Shown here: positions 38,674 through 46,120 of the stretch, piece by piece
Layout: each line of letters begins with the position of its first letter
Position numbering within the stretch: position 1 is the first letter of the stretch
NCBI GenBank assembly: GCA_021770445.1
Contig: JAETQY010000009.1
Coordinates: 1-64,000 of the forward strand
Source of the DNA: Bacillota bacterium
Lineage (GTDB): Bacteria > Bacillota > Clostridia > Oscillospirales > Oscillospiraceae
Direction of reading: 5' to 3'
Length of the DNA: 64,000 bases
The notes under the pieces: generated by a model
The model's database searches: none
What the model saw: the letters and a program-made list of their open reading frames with translations, nothing else
Told to the model about the DNA's origin: nothing
Made by a program: the position numbers and the translations under genes

Positions 38674-39066
38674 ATGAACATTTTTTCTGAGAGATTGAAG
38701 GGGATTTTAGACTCGCGTGGGATCAGCCAGGTGTGGATCGCGGAGAAGGCAAATGCCACCGCCGCGACTATCTCCAGGTACATGACTACTGAGCGGGTTC
38801 CCCGGGGGGATATTGTGGCGAGTATCGCAAAGGCCCTGGATGTGTCAGCAGACTACCTCCTGGGGCTGACGGATATTCAGGAGTCGATCTCCAATGGCAA
38901 GAGCCAGGAATACAGCCCGGAAGTGCGGCTGCTCTGTACTTGTTTCCTGAAGGCCAGCCCGTCCGATCAGCGGGTGATCTGGACCCTTCTGGACAAATAC
39001 ATGACGCCGGAAGAAAAGGGCTTCTTGCAAAAGCTGTTAGAGTACAGCGAAGCCAATGCCGGGTGA
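38674..39066 (+). CDS. XRE-family phage repressor (cI-like)
   Basis: About 130 residues from ATG 38674 (GGGGAGG five bases upstream; an in-frame ATG at 38644 lacks one). HTH in residues 3-60: LKGILDSRGISQVWIAEKAN, ATAATISRYMTTERVPRGDI, then SADYLLGLTD, a signature of SinR/cI-like repressors. The C-terminal 65 residues are helical, probably for dimerisation; no peptidase domain for SOS self-cleavage is present. Lies divergent to the Cro-like gene with operators between. Confidence 0.8.
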   Translation: MNIFSERLKGILDSRGISQVWIAEKANATAATISRYMTTERVPRGDIVASIAKALDVSADYLLGLTDIQESISNGKSQEYSPEVRLLCTCFLKASPSDQRVIWTLLDKYMTPEEKGFLQKLLEYSEANAG

Positions 39067-39097
39067 TCCCTTTTCCAGGCGGGAAGGATGACAAGAA

Positions 39098-39817
39098 ATG
39101 AAGGCACTTACCGGGAACGAGCACTTTTACTTCGATGATATGCCCACGCCTCACCTGTTGCTGGATTTTTGGGCCTGGAGTTCATCGGACCTTCTGAAGG
39201 GGACCCTGCGGGGATCGTTGGCTGAGTTCATCGTTGCCACAGCCATCGGGGAGGATGTCAGCCAAATGCACGAAGATCGGTTCCCCTACGATTTGAAGAT
39301 GCCCCGGGACGGGGGAGACTGTAAAATTGAAGTCAAGTCCTCATCCTACATCAACGCTGGAGCGAGGGAGGGGCTATCGGCCATCAGCTTCGACATCGCC
39401 CCCAGCCGCCGGGATGAGCTGGGCAAAAAAATCCTCAGCGAGGAAGAGGCCCGCCGGGCGTCGGATGTTTATGTGTTCTGCCTGTTCACCTGTAAGGATC
39501 GGGCGGCGGCCAACCCGCTGATCCTGGATGACTGGAGCTTCATCGTGATCCCGACGCCAACGCTGGATTGGTCGTGTGGCAGGCAGAAAACAATCTCGCT
39601 CCGCGCCCTGTTGAAGCTCAGGGTCGCCAACGTCGATTATGGGAACCTGGGACCGGCCATTGAGGCCGCTTTTGATGCCTCAAAAGGTATTCGTGATTAT
39701 ATACAGAATTTACCCCACCCCCCCCGATTTTTGGTGTATTTTGACTATTGCGTTTTTGGGCCGCTCTGGAGGGGCGGCCCTCTCTTTGGTTTGGTCTATG
39801 GTACTGGTTATGGTTAG
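39098..39817 (+). CDS. PD-(D/E)XK-like protein in the immunity operon
   Basis: A 239-residue frame 31 bases after the repressor, same strand. Residues about 35-85 show a restriction-like core: GTLRGSLAEFIVATAIG (Glu in the first helix), YDLKMPRDGGDCKIEVKSSS, with D...ExK. The middle is ordered; the last 30 codons run through a C8 run, a hairpin and the TGGTTA hexamers and are probably not native, so the gene end may have been replaced. Function unknown; as a lysogen-expressed nuclease-fold gene it may act against other phages. Confidence 0.6.
   Translation: MKALTGNEHFYFDDMPTPHLLLDFWAWSSSDLLKGTLRGSLAEFIVATAIGEDVSQMHEDRFPYDLKMPRDGGDCKIEVKSSSYINAGAREGLSAISFDIAPSRRDELGKKILSEEEARRASDVYVFCLFTCKDRAAANPLILDDWSFIVIPTPTLDWSCGRQKTISLRALLKLRVANVDYGNLGPAIEAAFDASKGIRDYIQNLPHPPRFLVYFDYCVFGPLWRGGPLFGLVYGTGYG
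39758..39787 (+). terminator. rho-independent terminator of the immunity operon
   Basis: Stem GGGCCGC/GCGGCCC (39758-39780) followed by TCTCTTT. It lies within the end of the nuclease-like frame and also forms the hairpin module of composite repeat copy 2. Confidence 0.65.
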
Positions 39818-39902
39818 GTTATGGTACTGGTGCTGGTTATGGTAAGTGCGGGATTTTCCGTAGGACTGTCCATAGGACAATCCGCGGACAGTCCAATGGA
39901 GG
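39792..39902. repeat. composite repeat element, copy 2
   Basis: Hexamer tract TGGTAC/TGGTTA/TGGTGC at 39792-39845, followed at 39863-39902 by GGACTGTCC, GGACAATCC, GGACAGTCC and GGAGG with starts 12, 11 and 12 bp apart. The last unit, GGAGG, is at the right distance to be the ribosome site of the serine recombinase. Same module order and orientation as the copy at 5,961-6,120. Confidence 0.8.
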
Positions 39903-39909
39903 TTTTGAT

Positions 39910-41700
39910 ATGCCGAAGAAAAAGAGCACGACAGAGGCGTTTATGAGTCCAGATGCGCGACGGGTCCGCGTTCCTGAAGCCATCGTTAAGAAGAAGGCAG
40001 CAATATATGTCCGGGTCTCAACGCGGTATCAGGTAGACAAGGACAGTCTCCCCTTCCAGAAAGAGGAGCTGGTCAACTACATCAAGTACGCCCTAAACAT
40101 AGAGGACTATGTGATCTTCGAGGATGCGGGATACTCCGCAAAGAACACCTCCAGGCCGAAGTTCCAGGAGATGATGACCCGGATACGGAACAATGAGTTT
40201 ACCCACCTGGTCGTTTACAAGATCGACCGGATCAGCCGAAACCTCCTGGACTTCGCGCAGATGTATGAGGAACTTCAAAAGCACCGTTGCTCTTTCGTGT
40301 CGAAGGTGGAGCAGTTTGACACGTCCACCGCGATGGGCGAGGCCATGACCCGGATCGTGCTGGTGTTTGCGGAGCTGGAGCGGAAGATGACCGGGGAGCG
40401 TGTGACTGCTATCATGTTCTCCAGGGCGGAGAAGGGCCTATGGAACGGAGCTCCTATCCCTATCGGGTACACCTGGAGCGAGGAGAAGAAATACCCCGTG
40501 GTGGACCCTGAAGAGGCTAAAATCGTGCGTTATATCTTCGACAGGTATATGTCCCTGGAGAGTGCGCTGAAGGTCTCCAATGACCTCTCAGTGAACAGCG
40601 TCAGAACGAAGCGCGGTGGGGAGTGGACCAGCAAGACCGTCCGCGATGTGATCCGCAACCCCTTCTACAAGGGGACCTACCGCTATAACCACAAAACGCA
40701 GACCGGGACGGAGAAGCCTCTGTCTGAACAAATCATCATCGAATGTAACCATGAGCCGATCATCAGCGAGGAAGTGTGGGCGAGGGCCAACGAGATTATG
40801 GACACCAATGCGGAGCGGTCCGTGGCCCACCTCCGTGGAAACATCCGGTACACGCATATCTTCGCCCGGATGATGAAGTGCTGGTATTGCGGGATGACAA
40901 TGGGTGCCGGCCTGGATCGTCCCCGGTCGGATGGATACCGACCCTCAAAATACTATTGCACCTCGCACAACCGGAAGCAGGGATGCCCAAACCGGCAAAT
41001 CTCCGACATCACCCTGGGGCCGTTCGTTCTCAATTATCTGGCGAACATGGTCCAGGCGGGGAAGGCCACCACGAAAAAGACGCGGCTCAGTAGTCTGGAG
41101 AAAACCCTGCTCCGGGGGAAATGCTTTGCCGACGTGGACCACATCGAGGAAGAGGGTCTGCGGGCCGCCTACAATGCGTTTGTGTATGGGGTGGCGCGGG
41201 CTGACTTCGATCCATCCGGGGAGGCTCCTGCGGCGGAAGGAAATGCCGAACTGGAGCTCTTAACCTCTGAGCGGGATAAATACGTCCGCGCCCTGGATCG
41301 GCTCCAGTCTCTTTACCTGTTTTCTGACGAAGGAATTTCGGAGAAGGACTACATTCTCAGGCAAGGCGAATTGGAGGATAAGCTGGAGACCGTCAACCGG
41401 CGGATCGCGGACATCCGTGGTGAGCAGCCGGAGGACGCCAGCGACCTGTTGCAGAAGGCCACCCGGTTCTATATCCAGAATGAGCTTGTCAAAAAGCGGG
41501 CTCTTGATTTCAGGAAGGCCGTGGACGTGTTCGACAAGGAGGGGCTGAGGGACTTCTTTGGATCGCTGATCGACACTATGACAGTGAAGGACAGCAGGGT
41601 GAAGGCCATCCGCTTCAGGAATGGGCTGACCAATGTTTTTGTCTACAAGGACGAAATGGGCCAGGAAGAGCCTGAGAGTAGCCTGGACGCGCCAGAATAA
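39910..41700 (+). CDS. large serine recombinase (phage integrase)
   Basis: 596 residues from ATG 39910, GGAGG seven bases before. Resolvase domain: KKAAIYVRVSTRYQVD with the catalytic Ser, VIFEDAGYSAKNTSRPKFQE, VVYKIDRISRN and FAELERKMTGERV. Recombinase domain about residues 170-290 (IPIGYTWSEEKKYPVVDPEE). Zinc ribbon CWYCGMTMGAG ... YYCTSHNRKQGC. A coiled-coil and C-terminal region follow. It catalyses integration between attP and the miaB site. Unusually it lies about 4.4 kb from the right attachment junction. Confidence 0.93.
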   Translation: MPKKKSTTEAFMSPDARRVRVPEAIVKKKAAIYVRVSTRYQVDKDSLPFQKEELVNYIKYALNIEDYVIFEDAGYSAKNTSRPKFQEMMTRIRNNEFTHLVVYKIDRISRNLLDFAQMYEELQKHRCSFVSKVEQFDTSTAMGEAMTRIVLVFAELERKMTGERVTAIMFSRAEKGLWNGAPIPIGYTWSEEKKYPVVDPEEAKIVRYIFDRYMSLESALKVSNDLSVNSVRTKRGGEWTSKTVRDVIRNPFYKGTYRYNHKTQTGTEKPLSEQIIIECNHEPIISEEVWARANEIMDTNAERSVAHLRGNIRYTHIFARMMKCWYCGMTMGAGLDRPRSDGYRPSKYYCTSHNRKQGCPNRQISDITLGPFVLNYLANMVQAGKATTKKTRLSSLEKTLLRGKCFADVDHIEEEGLRAAYNAFVYGVARADFDPSGEAPAAEGNAELELLTSERDKYVRALDRLQSLYLFSDEGISEKDYILRQGELEDKLETVNRRIADIRGEQPEDASDLLQKATRFYIQNELVKKRALDFRKAVDVFDKEGLRDFFGSLIDTMTVKDSRVKAIRFRNGLTNVFVYKDEMGQEEPESSLDAPE

Positions 41701-41701
41701 A

Positions 41702-41736
41702 AGCCGGGGGGATATTTCCCCTCGGCTCTTTTTTGC
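41702..41736 (+). terminator. terminator after the serine recombinase
   Basis: AGCCGGGGG paired with CCCCTCGGCT, then CTTTTTT. Begins one base after the stop codon. Confidence 0.85.
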
Positions 41737-41750
41737 GTTCTCAGGGCCTC

Positions 41751-42110
41751 CTACTGGCCCATGAACTCGATGATCCGGTCCAGGTGTTTCAGGTCCGCCT
41801 TCAGCTTTCTCAGCGGTCCGCTTTCCTCGATGGGGTGGGCCTTCTCGCTTTCGGTCATGTCGTAGTTAATATCCGCGCAGAAGGTGATGACATCGGGGAG
41901 GCCGTCCAGTGGCTCCATGGGATCAACACCCTGGGCGTCAAACCGGATCAGGTCGTGGCCGATGACATCCAGCTTCAGCGGGTAGTCGCTTTTTGTGTGG
42001 TAGCCCAGGATCATCCGGGCTTCAGGCACCGTCACCCTGATGCCGGGATACTCCGCCTCAAATAGGGCTACCAGCATTTTCGGGGTGACATCAATGAGAT
42101 ACCTTGCCAT
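41751..42110 (-). CDS. phage protein, last gene of the right early operon
   Basis: A 119-residue protein: YLIDVTPKMLVALFEAEYPG, IRVTVPEARMILGYHTKSDY, PDVITFCADINYDMTESEKA. A mixed alpha/beta fold that I do not recognise. Convergent with the recombinase across a shared terminator. Confidence 0.55.
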   Translation of the reverse strand: MARYLIDVTPKMLVALFEAEYPGIRVTVPEARMILGYHTKSDYPLKLDVIGHDLIRFDAQGVDPMEPLDGLPDVITFCADINYDMTESEKAHPIEESGPLRKLKADLKHLDRIIEFMGQ

Positions 42111-42276
42111 GCTTTTTCTTCTCCTTCCTACGATATGGGCAGCCAGGGACCATGTAATGCTCTGTTGGTGTCCAGTCCTTCAGGACGATTTCCCCGGTCT
42201 GATCGCACCAGCTATCACCTTCGCCTATGTACTGGCAGCAGGGGCACACATCGGGGTTGCAGTAGACTTCAGACAT
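42091..42276 (-). CDS. 61-residue Cys-rich protein
   Basis: ATG 42276 after a run of G (GGGGGGGAAGAAT). NPDVCPCCQYIGEGDSWCD and VPGCPYRRKEKKKHGKVSH: three to four Cys for a small zinc site and a basic tail. Not recognised. Overlaps the next gene by 20 nt. Confidence 0.5.
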   Translation of the reverse strand: MSEVYCNPDVCPCCQYIGEGDSWCDQTGEIVLKDWTPTEHYMVPGCPYRRKEKKKHGKVSH

Positions 42277-42290
42277 ATTCTTCCCCCCCC

Positions 42291-42545
42291 TCACACCAGA
42301 TACCGGCACATGAAGGAGCCGAAGCTGTCAAAGTCGGACCAGTCTGCGGTTTCCTCTTCATCTGCGGCCACGGCTTCCCACAATTCTCTCAGGTCGCTGT
42401 CATAGCTTGCGGTATCCACATCCAGGTTTTGATGAAGGCAGTATGCCGTCCACAACATCCTGAATCGGTCCCGGCAGATGTCCTCATCGAAGCTGCTTTC
42501 CTCAGCAAAGGAAGCCATGAACTTGAACTCAGCATTTCTATCCAT
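42291..42545 (-). CDS. small acidic phage protein
   Basis: About 84 residues from ATG 42545. Strongly acidic (AVAADEEETADWSDFDSFGS) and helical, a composition seen in DNA-mimic anti-defence proteins, but that alone proves nothing. Ends immediately after the 42,560 gene. Not recognised. Confidence 0.5.
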   Translation of the reverse strand: MDRNAEFKFMASFAEESSFDEDICRDRFRMLWTAYCLHQNLDVDTASYDSDLRELWEAVAADEEETADWSDFDSFGSFMCRYLV

Positions 42546-42559
42546 ATTCTTCACCTCCA

Positions 42560-42820
42560 TTACCGGAAAAGCCGGCTCGAATCAAAGAATACTTCCTTGC
42601 CGTCATCTGTCCAGCGAACAGATGTCCCGTGGAACGCACTCCGGCTGATCCCGGACAAGTATTCCTTGCGGCCCAGGAGTCGGATCACTTTCTCCCGGCC
42701 TATTGGGGTGCCGTCCAGGTCATAGCTTGTCTTATGGGTAGCCTCCTCTATCTGCTGGATGTCCTTCTCATCGTGACCCCAGCTTAGGAGCAATTCCCGA
42801 TCTTCAGGTGTCAACTTCAC
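42560..42820 (-). CDS. small phage protein
   Basis: 86 residues: LTPEDRELLLSWGHDEKDIQ, REKVIRLLGRKEYLSGISRS, SAFHGTSVRW. A frequent small gene in Oscillospiraceae phages by its look, without a known function. Confidence 0.55.
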   Translation of the reverse strand: MKLTPEDRELLLSWGHDEKDIQQIEEATHKTSYDLDGTPIGREKVIRLLGRKEYLSGISRSAFHGTSVRWTDDGKEVFFDSSRLFR

Positions 42821-42832
42821 TATGCCACCTCC

Positions 42833-43624
42833 TTACACATACTTGGCGTACTGAGTGCTGATCCCGGCCACCCATTCCCGGTCCAGCCGGTCCAGGTAGG
42901 TACTCCAGGCACTCTTGCCGCTGTTCCACCACCATTTCCGGCTCTTCAGGGCCACGATGAGCTGGCGGGCGGGCTTCATGGTGAAGTGGATAAAAGCGCG
43001 GTCCCCCTCAGTGTAGGCGGTCAGGTTGGCATCCTCGAAAAAGACCTCCTTCTTGATCTCCTTCACCTTGCCCTCTTTGGAGGCCAGGTACAGCTTGTAG
43101 ATGTTGCTGTTCTTCCGCCAGCGGTACTTCGGCAGCAGGGACTCGAACAGTTCCACAAATTTGGCGTTGTCGATGTTCGCCAGCTTTGCCAGGTGGAACG
43201 TGGGGTCCAGTTCCGGGCGCTGGTCGCTGAACTCAATCAGCTTCACCAGCTCATCGCGCTTGCCGTGGTTGGAGTCGATCCGGTTCCGCTCGATCTGCCG
43301 CTCCATCGCCTGGAACCATTCCACGAACTCAGAGGACAGCCGCAGGATGGCGTCGCTGTGGTCCAGCTTCTTGGCGTTGTAGCGGGCGGGCCCGGCCACC
43401 ATGACACTGACGTGCCTGGCCTCATGCTGGAGGATCGCGCTGCACTTCTCATAGACCTGGCCGATGATCTTCTGCTTCTTCTCATCGGAGATGGGCCAGC
43501 CCATGACCCGGTTGCAGTAGTTCTCATAGTCGCTGACGGACGTATCGCCGCGCGTCCCGCCCATGCTGTTCATGTTGGCTTGGTGGACCAGATTGGCGTC
43601 CAGGGGCTTTACGATGATTTCCAT
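42833..43624 (-). CDS. phage protein of unknown function
   Basis: A 263-residue protein, mostly helical for 190 residues (QVYEKCSAILQHEARHVSVM, LDHSDAILRLSSEFVEWFQA) with a C-terminal beta part (LTAYTEGDRAFIHFTMKPAR, KSRKWWWNSGKSAWSTYLD). HEARH resembles a metal site but the surrounding helix lacks other family features. Largest gene of the right early operon. Confidence 0.6.
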   Translation of the reverse strand: MEIIVKPLDANLVHQANMNSMGGTRGDTSVSDYENYCNRVMGWPISDEKKQKIIGQVYEKCSAILQHEARHVSVMVAGPARYNAKKLDHSDAILRLSSEFVEWFQAMERQIERNRIDSNHGKRDELVKLIEFSDQRPELDPTFHLAKLANIDNAKFVELFESLLPKYRWRKNSNIYKLYLASKEGKVKEIKKEVFFEDANLTAYTEGDRAFIHFTMKPARQLIVALKSRKWWWNSGKSAWSTYLDRLDREWVAGISTQYAKYV

Positions 43625-43636
43625 GGTGATCTCCTT

Positions 43637-44068
43637 TCAGACTGTGGCGTTGTACCGTTCAAGGGCCTTCTGGAGGCCGTGGAGGAGCGTTTTGCTGGAC
43701 CTTACCTTATCCAGGGTCAGGCCGACGGCGCCCAGGGTGTCGGATAGGTCCCGGGTGTACCCATACTCATGGTTTGCCAGTTCCTCAGAGAACATATCCA
43801 GGATGTAGCCCTCGCCGGTGGTGTCGCCGTTGATGGCCTCCTGCTCCTCCTTTATGTGCCGGTCCAGCATCTCTTTCAGGCGCGGGGAATCGCTCTTGCG
43901 GTAGTACATCCCAGCCATCCCGCGATAGATGAGCTTCGTGTCCGTGGGCTTCAGGCCCAGGCTCTTCATCCCCTCAGCAAACTGATCCTTGTCATAGGCG
44001 AAGAAACAGGGGAAGGCGTTGACCTCTTCCTGGTGCTTCTTCTGCAATTCCGTGTATGCGTTCATCAT
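43637..44068 (-). CDS. phage protein of unknown function
   Basis: About 143 residues from ATG 44068 (GGAGG five bases upstream). N-terminus AFPCFFAYDKDQFAEGMKSL, then YRGMAGMYYRKSDSPRLKEM and HEYGYTRDLSDTLGAVGLTL. Conserved-looking compact alpha/beta protein of the type repeated in gut phage early regions; not assigned. Confidence 0.6.
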   Translation of the reverse strand: MMNAYTELQKKHQEEVNAFPCFFAYDKDQFAEGMKSLGLKPTDTKLIYRGMAGMYYRKSDSPRLKEMLDRHIKEEQEAINGDTTGEGYILDMFSEELANHEYGYTRDLSDTLGAVGLTLDKVRSSKTLLHGLQKALERYNATV

Positions 44069-44070
44069 TT

Positions 44071-44598
44071 CTACCTCCATTTCAATTTCCGCATGAAGGG
44101 CAGGGCCTTTTTCATGCGCTCGACCGCAAAGGCGCGGTTTTTGTTCCCGGAATACTTCTGGATGTACCGTTCCATCTCTTCCGGCGTTTCGGGGCCATAG
44201 CCGACCGCCGCAAGGATGATCTGAGCGCCCTCGCACTTGATGGCCTTCAGGGTGTCGGTCTCAATGGCTCTCCCGCCGGGGAGCGGTTGGACCTGTTTCA
44301 GCTGGCAGAATGGCAGGTAACCATCAACCATGTTCTCACCGATATTCCAGATGGAATACCCGAGAGGAACTGCGTCCACCAGCTCGAAGGTGTGGCCGTT
44401 GTGGGTTATTGTCCGCCCCTCCAGGTCCGTGTCGTGCTCCGAGTAATACTGGATCAGGGCCCGGATGCCGCCCGCGTCGATGGTGAGCGTGTTGGTGTCC
44501 CCATACCAGTGACTCAATCGGGCGCCGTAGTGCTCCTCTGTGCCGCTGGTCTCATGGGCCAGCATCATTTGGAGCTGTTTGACCTTGTAATCGTCCAC
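44071..44598 (-). CDS. phage protein of unknown function
   Basis: A 175-residue protein. GARLSHWYGDTNTLTIDAGG, DLEGRTITHNGHTFELVDAV, PLGYSIWNIGENMVDGYLPF suggest a beta-rich N-terminal domain; the C-terminus is a basic helix (AFAVERMKKALPFMRKLKWR). Two bases from the next gene. Not recognised. Confidence 0.6.
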   Translation of the reverse strand: MDDYKVKQLQMMLAHETSGTEEHYGARLSHWYGDTNTLTIDAGGIRALIQYYSEHDTDLEGRTITHNGHTFELVDAVPLGYSIWNIGENMVDGYLPFCQLKQVQPLPGGRAIETDTLKAIKCEGAQIILAAVGYGPETPEEMERYIQKYSGNKNRAFAVERMKKALPFMRKLKWR

Positions 44599-44613
44599 CT
44601 GTGCCCCCTCCCC

Positions 44614-45177
44614 TCAGTCCGCTTGGCAGTAGGTCATGCCGTCATAGCCCCGATTCTTCAAGAACTCCTGCATAGCCTCGGTGGCTTTAGTCCGGGTGTA
44701 GCCCTGGCCGACGCCTTCCTGGATCGGAAACACATAGGACTTACTCCCCCACAGGTTCCAGATGAAACAGCCCAGGCCCGCAGCCTTGGCGGCGGCCTCC
44801 ACCTTCTTCCGCTCCCACCCGGGGAGATGGAGCGAAGGAGCGTCGAAGTTGCTGGTGCCGCCGTCATCGTCGCCCTTGCGCTCCAGGCCATAGGCCAGGG
44901 CTTCCTTCAGGTCCTCGGCCAGCTTCTTGTACCGCCCCTTCAAGACCACCTCGGCGGGGGCCGCTTTGGCGGGGTGGTGGTACTTCGCCCGCAGCCTCTC
45001 AAACTGGAGGATCGCGTCGGCTTCGGTGGAGACCGTGGCGCTGTCCACCTCATCACCGGTCCGGGGGTTGAACAGCATGACCTCATACTCGTCGGGGCCG
45101 AGCTTGGCCGCGTCCAGGGTGTAGATGCGGCCGTTTTTCAGCCGGATGGCTTCGTCTCTCTTGATACTCTCAGGCAT
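44614..45177 (-). CDS. phage protein of unknown function
   Basis: A 187-residue protein. IRLKNGRIYTLDAAKLGPDE at the start, a helical middle, and a beta-alpha end (HLPGWERKKVEAAAKAAGLG, FIWNLWGSKSYVFPIQEGVG). No family assigned. Same operon. Confidence 0.6.
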   Translation of the reverse strand: MPESIKRDEAIRLKNGRIYTLDAAKLGPDEYEVMLFNPRTGDEVDSATVSTEADAILQFERLRAKYHHPAKAAPAEVVLKGRYKKLAEDLKEALAYGLERKGDDDGGTSNFDAPSLHLPGWERKKVEAAAKAAGLGCFIWNLWGSKSYVFPIQEGVGQGYTRTKATEAMQEFLKNRGYDGMTYCQAD

Positions 45178-45220
45178 AGTGATTACTCCTTTCGTTTATC
45201 GCGGATGGTGTGATGATCTC

Positions 45221-45490
45221 TCAACAGGGGGAGAACGCCAGAGAGAGGATGTCGATGGCGTTCCAGATGGCGAAGAACTCCTCCTCGCTCATCCCCTCTT
45301 CCGTCACGGCCACGATGAGGAAATCCAGCTTGACCAGATCGGGGTGGCCGGTGGGGTTCAACTCGCTGTCCATCTCAGCGGCCTCGGCGGTGTAGGCTCC
45401 GTAGGCTTCGGACACAAAGGCCACTTTCTGATCCTCAAAGCCCTTCAGGGTCTTGCGGGCTTCCTGCGCCTTCTCAAACAATGCTTTCAT
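45221..45490 (-). CDS. small phage protein
   Basis: About 89 residues from ATG 45490 (GGAGG eight bases upstream). Acidic, helical (EAYGAYTAEAAEMDSELNPT, TEEGMSEEEFFAIWNAIDIL). Not recognised. Confidence 0.5.
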   Translation of the reverse strand: MKALFEKAQEARKTLKGFEDQKVAFVSEAYGAYTAEAAEMDSELNPTGHPDLVKLDFLIVAVTEEGMSEEEFFAIWNAIDILSLAFSPC

Positions 45491-45510
45491 GGGTTCGTCC
45501 TCCTTCTTTT

Positions 45511-45738
45511 TCACTTGTTCTGATCTTCAGCCCGCTTTTTCAGGATGTAGTTCATCATCTTGACGTACTCACTGATGGCCTTCCTGGCGGTGGCTTTGGT
45601 GTAGTAGATTCCCTCGGCGGCTCTTCTGCTTCCATTGGGGGCTTTATATACGATTTTGTAACCGTACTGCGGCTTGTTTTGAATCCGGCTTCCAACATAA
45701 ATTGAAACGATCTCGAAATCTTTGCAGCGGACTTTCAT
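45511..45738 (-). CDS. small basic phage protein
   Basis: 75 residues with a three-strand beta part (FEIVSIYVGSRIQNKPQYGY, KIVYKAPNGSRRAA) and a helix (TARKAISEYVKMMNYILKKR). Basic, possibly nucleic-acid binding. Overlaps the first gene by 4 nt. Confidence 0.55.
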   Translation of the reverse strand: MKVRCKDFEIVSIYVGSRIQNKPQYGYKIVYKAPNGSRRAAEGIYYTKATARKAISEYVKMMNYILKKRAEDQNK

Positions 45739-45923
45739 TTTTCCACCTTCTCGATTTCTTTCTCGATGTACTCTTCCACCTTGTACCTGTGCTCTCCATC
45801 GCTCTCCCCAGTAATGCGCCGGAGCTCGTTTTCCAGCTTGGATGCGTTCAGTTCGATCCCCTTTTCCAGATACATCGAGATGAGCCCCTTCACAAGCTGC
45901 TTTTCAAATTTAGCGATTTTCAT
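45735..45923 (-). CDS. first gene of the right early operon
   Basis: 62 residues from ATG 45923 (GGAGATC upstream), highly charged and helical (ELNASKLENELRRITGESDG, YKVEEYIEKEIEKVEK). Located just behind the operator-controlled promoter; an early protein of unknown role. Confidence 0.55.
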   Translation of the reverse strand: MKIAKFEKQLVKGLISMYLEKGIELNASKLENELRRITGESDGEHRYKVEEYIEKEIEKVEK

Positions 45924-45941
45924 AACTGATCTCCTCTTGGA

Positions 45942-45955
45942 TTGCTTTCTGGTAA
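45942..45955. promoter_or_regulatory. second operator of the right early promoter
   Basis: TTGCT-TTCT-GGTAA, in the transcribed leader between the promoter at 45,975 and the first gene. Confidence 0.5.
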
Positions 45956-45974
45956 TTTCGTGTTCCATGCTTAT

Positions 45975-46003
45975 ATGATAACTTACCAAACGGTAATTGT
46001 CAA
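45975..46003 (-). promoter_or_regulatory. right early promoter with operator in its spacer
   Basis: Minus strand TTGACA (45998-46003), 17-bp spacer, TATCAT (45975-45980). The spacer holds the perfect dyad TTACC-GTTT-GGTAA (45983-45996). Design is the same as at 38,558, so both early operons are under one repressor. Confidence 0.85.
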
Positions 46004-46073
46004 GCGTTTTAGTTAATTCCTTAAAGTTTTTTTATCAACTTTAATAATACCGTTAATCATGTAGGCGAAAAGA

Positions 46074-46100
46074 AAACGCCTGGAAAAAATCCAGGCGTTT
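46074..46100 (-). terminator. terminator at the prophage right end
   Basis: Perfect 11-bp arms AAACGCCTGGA and TCCAGGCGTTT around five A, followed on the minus strand by TCTTTTC. It would stop transcripts entering from the truncated miaB. Confidence 0.75.
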
Positions 46101-46120
46101 CAACAGTTATTCAGGATCAG

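Noticed and set aside
39748..39909. Upstream extension of the recombinase (reading through the hexamers)
   Set aside because: The added residues are encoded by repeats, and a proper ribosome site precedes ATG 39910.
42833..43624. Metalloprotease call based on HEARH
   Set aside because: Only two of the needed ligands are suggested and the surrounding sequence does not match any metzincin or gluzincin pattern I know.
46074..46100. Inverted repeat at the prophage end as an attachment core
   Set aside because: It is a terminator hairpin with a T-rich tail and lies inside phage DNA, about 40 bases from the miaB junction.
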